Below are positions 1-11,440 of a stretch of DNA of 64,000 nt, piece by piece. This stretch comes from Callorhinus ursinus (lineage: Eukaryota; Chordata; Mammalia; Carnivora; Otariidae). Within the stretch, counting starts at the first letter, position 1; the number at the start of each line of letters is the position of its first letter. The position numbers and the translations under genes are program-made. Location of the stretch: assembly GCF_003265705.1 (NCBI RefSeq), contig NW_020312867.1, positions 2,179,615-2,243,614 on the forward strand, read 5' to 3'. Under the pieces are notes generated by a model. That model did not search any database and was not told the DNA's origin. It saw only the letters and a list, made by a program, of their open reading frames with translations.

Positions 1-483
1 AATAGCGGGAAATCGTATTAAATACTTTGCTAAGAGCAATCAGCTTTTTGATAAGGCTAATGGCCTTGCCCTTGGCTGTTTCTCATCTCCCGAGCTCTCT
101 TTTTTCCTTCCCCAGCGAAAGGCCACTCTGTCCATATCACTTGTCATCTAAGTCAGCATCACCTGGTGCTGTCTCCTGATGGGACTCCCACTGCCTCTCT
201 CACTGCCATCTAATCCATCTTAGGTGCTACAACGGGATTTATCTTTGGGAGCTGCAGCTCTGGCCCTGCCATGCCCCTACTCTATGATCTTTAGTGACTC
301 CCCATTGCCTACCATATGAACAGCATGAAAGGGCATCCAGCCTTCCACAATCCAGCCCCAAATACTCTATACTTTGTTTCCTTCAAGGATCCAAATCTTT
401 AGCCACACTGGCTAGTCACGTCTCTGTTCCCAGGCCACGCCCCTGGTGTCAGAGAAATGACACAGGTTTGGGAATCCGAGCAT
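1..483. other. Intergenic, nothing recognised
   Basis: Unique-looking sequence of mixed composition. I see no coding exon with splice signals, no recognisable repeat and no CpG cluster here. Short open frames in this stretch look random. Confidence 0.5.
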
Positions 484-930
484 TGAGAGTCGGACCCCAA
501 CACTACCACTTTCTAGTTGTCTGACCTTGTGCAAAATGCTCAGCTGCTTTGAGCTTCAGTTGCCTCAGCTGCAAAATGGAAAGAAAATTGTCCATCTCAC
601 ATGGTTGGTTATGAGGATCGCATGTGATCAGGTAGGGCCGGCAGACTTCCAGAACTGGTGCGCTGCCGATGTTTGCACCACTCTCTTCCTGGTTCCGCTA
701 CTCTATATCCCCCTACCTGGAGTGGACCGTGAGGCTTCAGAGCTGAAGTAACTGAGAATTCAAATTCCGGCTCCAGTGATCTTGGCAGGTATCTTAATCT
801 CTCTAAGCCTCAGTTTCTTTATCCATGATACAGGTATAATAGTTCCTACTACCTACTGCTATTGTGAGTTTTAAATGACAATGCAAACAGCAGACTCCAG
901 TGCCTAACACGCAGTGAGTTCTCAATAAAC
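484..930 (+). repeat. Two MIR SINE fragments in tandem, + orientation
   Basis: Two diverged MIR copies. The first, at about 484-640, shows the MIR core (TAGTTGTCTGACCTTGTGCAA, then GCTTCAGTTGCCTCA and GCAAAATGG). The second, at about 745-930, shows AAGCCTCAGTTTCTTTATCC and ends with GTGCCTAACACGCAGTGAGTTCTCAATAAA-like tail sequence. MIRs are ancient tRNA-derived mammalian SINEs. Edges are approximate. Confidence 0.7.
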
Positions 931-1209
931 ATTGTCACCCTGTTGTTGCATTCCCCATCATCAAAGCATCAGTCAAAGGAAGCCCTCACACACCTCACCT
1001 TTTTTGGACCTTCTTGTAATGCTTGGTACTTTCCAGAGGTCACTTGGATGCTTCCATCCTTCCCCTCTGCCAGCCCCCGACTGGGCTCTGAGAGCTTAGG
1101 GACTAGATCATGCCCAGCTCTGCACTCCCTAAGGCCCTCAGTGTCTGGGATGAAATTTGGCACAGAGCAGACCCTGAAATGTTGGTCCAATATGACAGTG
1201 ATTACAGCT

Positions 1210-1470
1210 AAGTACTGAGTGGTCCCTATGTACCAGGCACTGAGGTGGGTGCTTTATAGCAATTAACTTTTAGAGCAATTGATTTTTAATGTTTATAACA
1301 ATGAACAAATAATTCACTCCTACAGCTGTTAATAGCAATTCATTATTACAAACAACCCCGTGAGGCTGGTTCTATTAGTATCTCCAGTTTACAGGGCAGA
1401 AAACTGAGGTGTGGAGAGGTGAAATGACTTGCTCAGGGTCACCCCGGAAGTAAAGGAGTCAGGGGTCAAG
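1210..1470 (-). repeat. MIR SINE fragment, - orientation
   Basis: Reverse-complement MIR core: TACCAGGCACTGAGGTGGG, then CAACCCCGTGAGGCTGG, CAGTTTACAGGGCAGAAAAC and GACTTGCTCAGGGTCACCC. There are insertions relative to the consensus order. Edges are by eye. Confidence 0.7.
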
Positions 1471-2100
1471 TGCAGGCTAGGGGATGCCAGGAGCCCTTGC
1501 CAGGATGAGTTCAGTGGGCAGAAGAGGGAAGCCAAAGCCCTGGATGCAAGGGAATAGGAAGGGCAGGGAAGGCATAACATCAGCACATTCCTCCAAAGAC
1601 AGCCTGAGTGGAAACGGGGTGGAGCGGCGGGGGGGCGGGGTGGCAGCAGGCAGAGGCCAAAGTCAAAGCCAGTGAGGTCAATCCACTAAGGTGCAGTGGG
1701 GAGGGGGTCTGTGGTTCTAGATGTACAGGAACTGGAGCTCACCCTTCCATGTAGAGGGGTCAAGGAGCAGAGGAGGGAAGAGCCCTGGACCCCAAGAATA
1801 GCTGCCCCACATCACCTTCTCCCTCCCTCCTAGCAACCATCAGCAGGACAGCGATTAGGCGCTGCCGACAGGTGCCAGGCCAGCTCCCGCTATCGCTGGC
1901 AAGGCCTCTGACGGTTGCCCCAGCTGTCTCTCATCAGAGAGAACACACATCTGAGACCAGACTGATGGGGTTGTCTCCAGACAGGCGGCTGTGGAGGGAG
2001 AGGGAGACAGGCGCTATTACAGTGTGCACACTGCCCATCTCCCCAGCAGCCCCCAGCAGGAGGCTCTTAATCACAGAGAGCTTCAGGGCCTTATTCCAGC
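1471..2100. other. Intergenic, nothing recognised
   Basis: Moderately GC-rich unique sequence with a short G-rich patch near 1625-1645. I see no exon with convincing splice signals and no known repeat. Confidence 0.4.
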
Positions 2101-2109
2101 TCCCTTGAC

Positions 2110-2400
2110 CTCACTGGCACATGCATGTGCACAAACATGTCCTTCCACAGCTCTGAGAGTCCATCTGTGCACCGCGGGACAAATACATACATGCGCACAG
2201 ACACTGGTGTTCACGAGCATCCAACAGATGCATCCGCATCGGGGTGTAAGCATGCACAAACCGGTGCATGACGTGCACATTCACACCAATTCTCTAACAG
2301 AAGGGCTCCTATAAGTGCACACCCATGCACGCTTTGATTCCTGCACGTTCAGGAACACGAATGTGTGTGCACCCATATTCACACAGGTACACGCAGCATC
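2110..2400. repeat. CA/CATG-rich low-complexity tract
   Basis: Nearly 300 bp of degenerate alternating purine-pyrimidine words such as CACATGCATGTGCACA, ACATACATGCGCACAG and GTGTGTGCACCC. It looks like a decayed CA-type microsatellite. Runs of alternating purine and pyrimidine are prone to Z-DNA. Confidence 0.6.
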
Positions 2401-2569
2401 TAAATCTGTGTTCTCTCAAAGGAAGACTCTGAGACAGGGATTTAGATGCAAATAGTTTGGGATCACAGAAAGCCCAGTGAGGAAGACAGGAGAGGAGGTT
2501 ATGTTAATGGGTGTGTTGTCACCGGGGGACCTGGGGGTGCAGTCCTGCTAGACAATGCTCTGAGAGACT

Positions 2570-3290
2570 ATGTGGAATGCACTTTGACATGCTCATAGCA
2601 GCATTATTTACAATAACCAAGACCTGGATAGAACTTAAGTGTGCAATGATGGAAGACTGGGTAAGGAAGTTGTGGTAAAAATATACAATGGAGTACTGTT
2701 CCACAATAAAAAAAAAAAAAAAAGAGGAAACCCTGCCTTTGCAACAAGATGGATGGATTTTTAGGACATTATGCTAAGTGAAATAAGTCAGAATAAAAAG
2801 ACAAATACTGTATGATCTTACTTACATGTGGACTTAAAAAAACACACACACAGAACAAAAAAATCATAGAAAAAGAAATCAGGTTTGTGGTTAGCAGAGG
2901 GATTGGAGGGGAGGGGGAAACTGGAGAAAAATGGTCAAAAGGTAGACTTCCAGTTACAAAATAAATAAGGCTTAGGGACGTGATGTACAACATGGTGACT
3001 ATAGTTAGCAAGTCTGTATGACACACAGGGAAGTTGTTAAGATTAAATCCCAAGAGTTCTCATCACAAGGAAAAAAACTTTTTCTTTCTTTTTTTGCTTT
3101 CTCTTTTTCTTGTATCCTTAGGAGCTGATGGATGCTAACTAAAACTTATTGTGGTCATCATTTTACACTATATGTAAGTTAAACTGCTATGCTGTATACT
3201 TTAAACTTACATGGTGATGTATGTCAATTATATCTCAATAAAACCGAAAAAGAATGAAAAAAAAACTGAAAAAGAATGAAAAGACCAAGA
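2570..3290 (+). mobile_element. Old L1 LINE 3' end, + orientation
   Basis: The L1 ORF2 tail and 3'UTR signature is clear: CATAGCAGCATTATTTACAA, TGGAGTACTGTTCCACAAT, AAGATGGATGGATTTTTAGG, GTGAAATAAGTCAGA and a terminal ATCTCAATAAAACCG. An A-rich insertion interrupts it at 2706-2724, and the 3' end is followed by A-rich sequence with short internal duplications. The reading frame is decayed, so it is a dead copy. Confidence 0.8.
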
Positions 3291-3299
3291 GATAATGAA

Positions 3300-3569
3300 A
3301 GTTAAAAAAACATGAAAAATATACACCATATGCACTCATTTCAAGAGGTGCATTTTAAGTGTGTTAATGTCCTTGAAATTGGAATATGCCTTCCAGTGAA
3401 AAGAAGCAGGAATGTTCAGATCGTTTTCTGGTACATAAAATGTTAGTACATGTTATCATTGATAGAGTCTTCATACTTAGTGGAATATGATATATTCATA
3501 TGTGCTGCCATGTGCCTAGAGTATCTCTCGAAGGATGCAAAAGAAACTAGGAAAACGGCATAAGAGGGA
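3300..3569. other. Intergenic, nothing recognised
   Basis: AT-rich sequence between two L1 fragments. It may be further decayed LINE, but I see no diagnostic words. Confidence 0.4.
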
Positions 3570-5335
3570 CACTAATATATTTTATAACAGCTTTATTGAG
3601 ATAGAGTTCACTTGCCATAAAATCCACTCTTTAAAAAGTAAACGTTCAGTGTTTTCAGTGTATTCACAAAGTTGTGCAAACATCAGTATTATCTAATTCC
3701 AAAACATTTTCATCATCCCCTAAAAGAAACCCCATACACGTTATCAGTCACTCCCCAGTCCCCCTCTGCTCCCAGCCCCAGGAAACCACTAATCTGCTTT
3801 CTGTCTCCATGAATTTGCCTATTCTGGATATTTCATGTAAATGTAATCATATATAGCTTTTTGTGTTGGGCATTTCACTTGGCATAATGTTTTTAAGGTT
3901 CATCCATGTTGTAACATGTATCAATACTCCATTCCTTTTCATGGCTTAATAATGTTCCGTTGCCTGGGTACACCACATTTTGTTTATCCATTAGTCAGTC
4001 GATGGATATTTGTGTTGTTCCCCCCTCTACTGTTTTGAATAATACTGCTATGAATATATCTGAACAAGTTTTTGTATGGGCATATGTCTTCGTTTGTCTT
4101 GGATATCTACCTATGAGTGGAATCAGTGAGCCATATGGTAACTTTATGTTTAACCTTTTGAGAAACGACCAAACTGTTTTCAAAGAGATTGCTCCATTTT
4201 ACATTCCCATTAATGGTGTATGAATGTTTCAATTTCTCCAAATCCTGGCCAACACCCTTTATTGCTCTTTTAAAATTATTATTATTATTATTATACTCAC
4301 CTCAATGAGTATAAAGTGAGATCTCATTTATTTCTTCTCTAGTTTTATTATTTACTTCCTTCTGCTTGCTTTGGGTTTACTTTTTCTTCTTTTTCTACTT
4401 TCTTATGGTGTACGGTTAGGTTTTTGATTTGTGAGCTGTCTCCTTTTCAATATAGGTGTTTACAGCTATAAATTTCCCTCTAGGCACTGCTCTAGCAGCA
4501 TCCCACAAGTTTCATTATGTTGTGTTTTCATTTTCATTCACCTCAAAATATTTCCTAATTCTTCTTGTGACTTATTCCTTGACCCATTGATTATTCAGTA
4601 GTGTGTTGTTCAATTTCTATATGCTTGTTATTTCCCTAAGTTTTTCCACTATTAATTTCTAATTTCATTCCATATGGTCAGAAAACATACATTGTATAAT
4701 GTAAAAATCTTTTAAATTTATTGAGACTTGTTTTGTGACCTAACATATTGTCTCTCTTGGAGAATATTCCATGTGCACTTGAGAAAAATGCTCTTGTTGA
4801 GGGCAGTATTCTATAAATGTCTGTTAGGGCAAGTTAGTTTTACAGAATTGTTTGTGTCTTTTATTTCTTTATTGATCTTCTGCACAGTTGTTCTATCCAT
4901 TATTGAAAGTAGCGCACAGAAATCTTCATCTATTACTGTTGGGTTGTAGAGTTCTACCCTCAGTTCTGTCCATTTTTGCTTCATCTATTTTGGGGTTCTA
5001 CTGTTAGGCACACATGTGTTTATAATTGTTATATATTCCTGATAAATTGATCCTTTTACCATTATAAAATGTCCTTTTTTGTCTCTCGTAACAATTTTTC
5101 TCTTCACGTTTATTTTGTCTAGGACAGCCTTTCCAGCCCTCTTTTGGTTCCTGTTTGCATGTTATATATTTTTTCATCTTTTTACTGATAAACTAGGATA
5201 TATATCTGCTACTTTGCTTTGTCTTCTGTATGTCTCACGTCTTATTGTTCCTCTATTCCTCCAATACTGCCTTCTTTTGTGTTAAATAGATAATTTCCAG
5301 TATAGCACTTTAATTCTCTTGTTGTTTCTTTTATT

Positions 5336-5531
5336 TTTTTTTAAGATTTTATTTATTTACTTGACAGAGAGAGACACAGCGAGAGAGGGAACACAAGCAG
5401 GGGGAGTGGGAGAGGGAGAAGCAGGCTTCCCGCCGAGCAGGGAGCCCAATGTGGGGCTCGATCCCAGGATTCTGGCATCATGACCTGAGCCGAAGGCAGG
5501 CATTTAACGACTGAGCCACCCAGGCGCCCCC
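5336..5531 (-). mobile_element. Can-SINE (tRNA-derived), - orientation
   Basis: The antisense tail TTTTTTAAGATTTTATTTATT comes first and the head GAGCCACCCAGGCGCCCC ends the element. CTTGTTGTTTCTTTTATT occurs on both sides, which is a clear target-site duplication of about 18 bp. It is inserted in the old antisense L1. Confidence 0.93.
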
Positions 5532-5839
5532 ATCTTGTTGTTTCTTTTATTACATTAAAAAAAATTGTTTTTTAGTGGGTTCCCTTGCGATTACAGTTAA
5601 CATCTTAAAAACAATGTAGTTTGGATTAATACCCATTTAATTTCCGTGGTATACAAAACTTTGCTCCAGTGTAGCTCCATTCTGTCCCTCCTTCTTTGTA
5701 CTATTGTCATACAAATTATGTCTTTATACATTATAAGCTCATCAACATAGTTTCATAATTATTGCTTTATACAGCTGCCTTTAAATCAGGTAAGAGAAGA
5801 AAAAAGTTACAGATAAAATTACATTTATATTGTTATATA

Positions 5840-6166
5840 CAGTTGACCCTTGAACAGCAGGCAGATTAGGGGTGCTGACCACCCCCCGAGTCGAAAATCT
5901 GTGTATAATTTTTGACTCCCCCAAAACTTAACTACTAATCGCCTACTATTATCTAGAAGCCTTACCAATAGGATAAGTAGTGAGTTAACACATATTTTGT
6001 ATGTTACATGTATATATGCTATATTCTTACAATAAACTAGAGAAAAGAAAATGCTATTAAGAAAATCATAAGGAAGAGAAAATACATTTATGGTACTCTA
6101 CTGTGAAAAATCCATGTATAATGTGGGCCCATGCAGTTCAAACCCATATTGTGCAAGGGCCAACTG
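5840..6166. mobile_element. MER2 DNA transposon (Tigger group)
   Basis: The terminal inverted repeats read CAGTTGACCCTTGAACAGC at the left and GTGCAAGGGCCAACTG at the right. The internal words GAAAATCTGTGTATAA and AGAGAAAATACATTTATGG are typical of MER2, a ~345-bp non-autonomous TcMar-Tigger element. It is flanked by TA-rich sequence inside the old L1 and has no transposase. Confidence 0.85.
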
Positions 6167-6600
6167 TGTTCACTGATCACTCTTATCACTCTTTGTTTCT
6201 TCATACAGACTTGTGTTACTGCTTAGTGTCCTTTCATTTCAGCCTAAAGGACTCTCTTTAGTATTTCTTGTAAAGCAGGTCTGCTATGGACAAATTCTCT
6301 ATTTTTTTTTTTTAACCTGTGACTGTCTTAATTCCTTCTTTTACGAAGGATAGATTTGCTAGATAGAGAACTTTGGAAATCCTTTCTCCCCTCCCAGGGT
6401 TTGTTGTTGCTCCTGCGGCTGCTGCTATGTTTTTTGCTTAATGACTTTCCTCGACTAATTCTGTAAAGTAGTCTTTGTCATTTGTGGCCAGTGAGGTCTC
6501 TGCTCAGTTAGCTCAGTGGTCTGCTAATGATTGGACAAAGGCTTTCTCAAATGCCCTGAACTGATAAGTCTCACAGCCTTTGCCAAGGAGTTCTATATAT

Positions 6601-7165
6601 ATGTTGGAAGAATTTAAATTCTGCCTTGGCCTTCACTTCCTGCTCACACAGAGCCTTGAGTCAGCCAGAGATGAAAAATTATGACCTTGTCATGTCTTTC
6701 CTAAGCATGCACATGCACATAGCCTGGAAATTCATAGATTCCTAGGAATGTGTTAGAGCTTTCAAAATCCCTCACTCATTCCCCCAATTTTAAGATTTTG
6801 GCTAGTGTCTTCTTGGCTCCAACTGGTAATGCTGCCTCAGGCAGCTGTGATGTTAAGCATTTGCCTCTGATTGTTTTCGACAAATGTCCCTGGACATAGA
6901 CCTTCTGCACAGAGGGAGAGCTCTAATTCAGATCAAATAAAGACAAGTCCTGAAAATTTTTCTGAGGATCGGGCCATTCGGGAGCTCCAGATCTGTTCTG
7001 TTCCCTCTAGTGGGTGCTAAGCTGCTGGTTTGCAGTTAAACTGTGATTGCGAGTCCCTTGTTTTTCAAGCCTACCATGTAGCTGGGGAGAGGGGATGGGA
7101 TTAAGGCAAGTTAAAACATCATAGAATTCACTATTCTTACCAAGATTCAGCCATTTTTCTTGAAT
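6601..7165. other. Intergenic, nothing recognised
   Basis: Mixed sequence with no recognisable exon or repeat family. It ends at the target site of the next Can-SINE. Confidence 0.4.
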
Positions 7166-7179
7166 AAAGACTCCTTGGA

Positions 7180-7220
7180 GGGGCGCCTGGGTGGCTCAGT
7201 CATTAAACATCTGCCTTCAG
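7180..7220 (+). mobile_element. Can-SINE, 5' part (split by an L1-like insertion)
   Basis: The SINE head GGGGCGCCTGGGTGGCTCAG runs to CATCTGCCTTCAG and then stops abruptly. The rest of the same SINE resumes at 9442. The outer target-site duplication of the SINE is AAAGACTCCTTGGA at 7166-7179 and AAGGCTCCTTGGA at 9606-9618. Confidence 0.92.
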
Positions 7221-9441
7221 AGAGGCTGCTGGGAAGATGGCGGAGCAGGACGTCCCTGTGCTGACCTCTTGCCACGTGGCCGCCTAGAGAGCACCCACGT
7301 TGGCATAAATAACCCAAAAAGCAGCCCGAAAACTGGCAGAACAGACTCTCCGCAGCCCGGCGTAGACAAGAGGCCACAGCGAAGCAGATCCACCCCCTCT
7401 GATCGCTCTTGGCAAGATCCCGTCAAAGTGGTGCCACAAGCCTGGCAGTGTGTGCGCGGCCCAGACAAGGTCAGCACCACTCCAGAGTGAGTCCTGCCCC
7501 AGGGAGAGGGGAAGATAACCACACACCCGTCTGACTGTGACCCCAGCAGTGGGCTGAGGGCAGGCAGCTGGTCTGACTGCAGGCCCCACCCACCAACAAA
7601 AGCTTCTCCAGGGACGACACAGGGACAGTGCCTGTAGTTTGGTGCTACTACATCTCTGGCAAACACCTGGTCTGACTCGACTCAAGCCCGAGGCAGCCCC
7701 GGAGCAGCCCACTAACACCACAGGCACCAGACTCTGCCCACAACAGGCAGGGAGCCATTGCAGACAACAGGACTGAGGGCAAACACATCCCAGCCACAAT
7801 GGTAGGACACCCCCTGGAGCAACACACACAGGAGATACCCCCTGGAGCACCAGGTTCTGGGGAACAGACATTGCACTGCAGGACCTCTTCTTCATAGAGC
7901 CACTACTTTCAAGTGCAGGAGACGTAGCTGACTTTCCTAACACAGAAAAACAGACAACACAAGAGACAGAATGAGGAGACAGAGGAATGTGTCCCAAATC
8001 AAAGAACAGGACAAAATCAGAGCAGGAGACCTAAGCGAAAAGGAGATAAGTAATATGTCTGATAGTGAATTTAAAGTAACGCTCATAAAGATTCTCGGTG
8101 GAATTGAGGAAGGACTGCAGGACTTCCTTGAGACCCTCCACCAAGAGCTAGGAGATGTAAAAAAGAACCAATTAGAGCTATTGGATTTACTAAATGGAAA
8201 TAAAAATAGACCATCTGGAATAAATAGCAAGCAAGAAGAAGTAGAAGAAAGGACCAGCCACCTGGAGGACAGAGTCATGGAAAGCAATCAAGCCGAGCAG
8301 ATGAGAGGGGGGGAAAATACGCAAAATGAAAATAGACCCAGGGAACTGAGCAACGCTGTCAGGCCTAACAGTTGCACGATAGGGATCCCAGAAGGAGAAG
8401 AGCAAAGAAAGGGGGCAGAAGATTTGTCTGAAGAAATAATAGCTGAAAACTTCCTGAATCTGGGGAAGGAAAGAGAAATCCAGATCCAGGAGGCACAGAG
8501 AGCCCCCAACAAAACCAACCCAAAGAGGTCTGCACCAGGACACAAAGTAAATAAGATGGCCAAAAGTAGTGAGAAAGAGAGAATTTTAAAAGCAGCAAGA
8601 GAAAGGAAAGTAGGTACATACAAAGGAAACCCCATATGGCTATCAGTGGGTTTTTCAGCAGAAACTCTGCAGGCCAGAAGAAAGTGGCATGATAGATTCC
8701 AACTGCTAAAAGGAAAAAATCTACAGCCAAGAATACTCTACCCAGCAAGGCTTTCGTTTAGAATAGAGGGAGAGATCAAGTTTCCCAGAAAAACAAAAAT
8801 TAAAAGCAAAACCAGCCACGTCCCTGTCACACACGATGCCATCGGCCTGTGGGTCCCAAATTCACGGTCCAGCCACCCTCCTGCCCGAGTCAGCGTGCAC
8901 GGCCTGCCACCTGCTAAATGCCAAGTCAACACGCCTTCACCTCAGATTGCCAAGGGCTCAAATTGACACTGTTCCCCTCAAATTTCAGCCCCTGTACCCA
9001 AGTTTGTGCACAAAAGTGGGAATAATTATAACAGCGGAATGAAGCAACCCAAACATCTATTTCTGTGGAATACAGAATGGATAAAAGGAGTGTGCTAGGC
9101 TGAGAACATCTCTAAAAAGCACATGAACAATACATACAGCATGATTCTGGTTAGTTTAAAAAAAAAACCCAAAAACCTGGGAGGAATAAAACAAGATGAA
9201 ACCAGAGAGGGAGACAAACCATAACAGACTTCTTAAGCATAGGAAAGAAACAGGTTTGCTGGCGGGGAGGTGGGGGGGGATGGGGTGACCGGGTGGTGGG
9301 CATGAAGGAGGGCACGTGATGGAATGTGCACGGGTGTTGTATGCAACTGATGAATCACTGCACTCTAAAACTAATAATACACTATATTGTTAATTAATTG
9401 AACTAAAATTTAAAAAAAGGAACCCCCCCCCCCAAAAAAAG
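7221..9441 (+). mobile_element. Composite L1-like element (5'UTR + ORF1 + foreign middle + L1 3' end), no ORF2
   Basis: The element starts with a carnivore-type L1 5' end (GCTGCTGGGAAGATGGCGGA), keeps a 5'UTR of about 750 bp and then an open ORF1 frame from 7971. L1 homology in ORF1 stops near 8816. About 200 bp that I do not recognise follow, then about 150 bp resembling an older L1 tail, then a carnivore L1 3'UTR from about 9190 (GGAGACAAACCATAACAGAC ... AATAATACACTATATTG) and an A-rich tail containing a run of 11 C. The 13-bp duplication CATCTGCCTTCAG flanks it at 7208-7220 and 9442-9454, so it probably entered as one unit into the Can-SINE. No reverse-transcriptase ORF is present. It resembles half-L1 (HAL1-type) architecture. 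Confidence 0.85.
7971..8966 (+). pseudogene. L1 ORF1-like frame, C-terminally truncated
   Basis: This open frame of 331 codons matches L1 ORF1p from its N-terminal charged, coiled-coil-like part through the RNA-binding and C-terminal domain. Visible landmarks are CTIGIPEGEEQ near residue 135, EIQIQEAQRAP near 172, LSVGFSAETLQARRKWHDRF near 225-244 and NLQPRILYPARLSF near 250-263. L1 similarity ends near residue 280 (8816), so roughly the last 45 residues of a normal ORF1p are replaced by unrelated residues read from the foreign middle segment. ORF1p is the nucleic-acid chaperone that packages L1 RNA. The frame has no internal stop, but the missing C-terminus and absent ORF2 make autonomous activity very unlikely. 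Confidence 0.85.
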
Positions 9442-9605
9442 CATCTGCCTTCAGCTCAGGTCATGATCCCAGGGTCCTGGGATCCAGCCTGCATTGGGCT
9501 CCCTGCTCAGTGGGAGGCCTGCTTTTCCCTCTCCCACTCCCCCTGCTAGTATTCCCTCTCTCGCTGTCTCTCTGTCAAATAAATAAACATAATCTTAAAA
9601 AAAAA
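9442..9605 (+). mobile_element. Can-SINE, 3' part (continuation of 7180-7220)
   Basis: It resumes with the duplicated CATCTGCCTTCAG, then GGTCATGATCCCAGGGTCCT, a CT-rich stretch, TGTCAAATAAATAAAC and an A tail. With the 7180-7220 piece it makes one complete SINE. Confidence 0.93.
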
Positions 9606-9619
9606 AAGGCTCCTTGGAT

Positions 9620-10804
9620 TGTTGTGCGTCTTTAGTTAATTTCCAACACTCCAAAAAAAGTGTATCTGAGAGTTTTTCCAGTGTTCTTGTTGCTTTTATG
9701 CAGGAGTAATCTTTGGAAGTCCTTCCTCCACCATTCCAGAAGTCAGCCACTTAAGACACTGGATTTTCCTATGCATCTTTTTGTATTGTATGAAGTTTTT
9801 TCCATGTCCAGGTGCTACCCCACCAAAAAGTAAAAAATATATAAAAGCAAAAAAGCATATGCACCCACATATAAGTGTGCACACACACTGATGCAGGAAT
9901 CCACATGCATAAGTGTATTTATCTGTTACATATTTGTTCATTCATGCAGGGCAGTGACAGAATCAACTCTGTGCTTCAGAAACCTACCGTGCCCCCCCGC
10001 CCCCCACCCCAGGCCCCTGCTTGCAGGGTAGAGCACAGAGAGAATGAGATGGGAGATAGAGAAGCCAGGAAGAGGCTGGGAGTCATCCAGCAAGAGAGCT
10101 GGTGTGGCCTGGACTAGGTCCAGGGGAAGCTGCATATGTCCATAGCTAATTATCTCTGGGGACCCCATGTATACACAGGCCAGGCACATGCATATGTAGG
10201 TCCATGGTCCATGTGTTCAGGCGTGCATGCATCCTGGAACATGCTGATGATACTAAAGAGAGATGTGGTACAGATGTCCCAGAGGGGCTGGAAGACTGCA
10301 CTGTGAACCATAAGGGACCTGGTGAAAAGGACAAAATTCTGGAGCGGAGAATATGAGAGAGGTGTGGTTTTCCGGGCCTGCTGTTCTGGGTCTACGAGCC
10401 TCCCCTCTGTTGGGCAGGACTCATACCACATTCTGCTCTGGGACACCTTTTCCCACTATGCAGACCCCATCCAGGTCCTTCCAGAAACCTGTCTCTAGGG
10501 CACAGCTTTAACAGCCACTGGGAGCTCCTTCTTACCCCCACTAACTTGTTTTCAGCTCTTCCTGTATCATCCTAGCTCACCTCCCATCCCTGTGAGCAAT
10601 TTCTACAGATGAGGGTTATGCTTGTTTCTTGACCTGATCCACCCTTGGAGTTCATCTTGTCTTCAGCTCCGGGCCACTCCACTGCAGGGAGTACACAGAC
10701 AGAGGCTGGAAGCTAGCTGGGTGAGCTCCTGGGTGTAGACGCCCCAGATCATCTCAAACTCTCCTGACACCAAAGATCACAGGTCTTCTAAATCCAAGAT
10801 GCTA
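9620..10804. other. Intergenic with a short CA/CATG tract
   Basis: No exon or gene is recognised. A short alternating tract (ACACACACTGATGCAGG and nearby ATGCACCCACATATAAG) lies at about 9855-9910, and a C-rich run at about 9990-10010. Confidence 0.4.
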
Positions 10805-10821
10805 CAACTCAGGATTTTTTT

Positions 10822-11027
10822 ATTTTTATTTTTTAATTTTTGAAAAGATTTTATTCATTTATTTGTCAGAGAGAGAGGGAGAGCACAAGCAGGGGGAGCG
10901 GCAGGCAGAGGGAGAAGCAGACTCCCCACTGAGCAGGGAGCCCGATTCGGGACTCGATCCCAGGACCCTGGGATCATGACCCGAGCCGAAGGCAGACGCT
11001 TAACCGACTGAGCCACCCAGGCGTCCC
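10822..11027 (-). mobile_element. Can-SINE, - orientation
   Basis: Antisense tail AAAAGATTTTATTCATTTAT, a GA-rich body and the head CTGAGCCACCCAGGCGTCC. The target-site duplication CAACTCAGGATTTT is present on both sides (10805 onward and 11028 onward). Confidence 0.93.
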
Positions 11028-11044
11028 AACTCAGGATTTTTTTA

Positions 11045-11440
11045 AATACAATTTCTTTTTATTATGAATTATTTCAAACATCTAAAGATTAATATGATGA
11101 AGACAATGTACTCACCACCCAGTTTTAACTTATATCAAAATGATGCCTGACTTGCTTCAATTCTGACCTTTTATTTTTTCAAATTTCTTCGGCAAGTGGA
11201 TACATTCATCCACTCTCAGGTTGGTGAGCATTTGGATTGTTTCCAGGCTTTTGCTACTGTGGGCAGGAAAGTTACAAGCATTCTTGTCATGTATCCTGTT
11301 GTATATGTGCAAGTTTCTCTGGGGTATACACCTGGGAGTGGAATTGCTGAATATCCAGCTTGGTGAGAGACTGCAAAATTGTTTTCCAAAGTAGTTGTAT
11401 CAATTTGCACTCCACCAGCAGTAGCTGAGAGGTCTTGAGG
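11045..11440 (-). mobile_element. Old L1 3' end, - orientation
   Basis: Antisense L1 words: GGATTGTTTCCAGGCTTTTG, TACACCTGGGAGTGGAATTG and TGCACTCCACCAGCAGT. It is decayed and cannot code. Confidence 0.75.

Larger units (their letters stand above)
3570..6600 (-). mobile_element. Old L1 LINE, - orientation, interrupted by a Can-SINE and MER2
   Basis: The antisense L1 begins with TTTATAACAGCTTTATTGAG and CATAAAATCCACTCTTT (3'UTR side). It continues through GTTCATCCATGTTGTAAC, ATGAGTGGAATCAGTGAGCC and the AT-rich body typical of older mammalian L1s (ACAGCTATAAATTTCCCTCT, CATTCCATATGGTCAGAAAA). A Can-SINE at about 5336-5531 and a MER2 at 5840-6166 have inserted into it. The far edge near 6400-6600 is uncertain. 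Every frame is broken. Confidence 0.75.

Noticed and set aside
7284..7997. 237-codon and 149-codon frames on the - strand
   Set aside because: They are antisense shadows of the GC-rich 5'UTR of the composite L1.
7180..9605. tRNA gene candidates at Can-SINE heads (A/B-box-like TGGCTCAG ... GGGATCGAGCCC)
   Set aside because: Can-SINEs derive from a tRNA, so internal promoter boxes are expected; none folds as an intact tRNA gene by eye.
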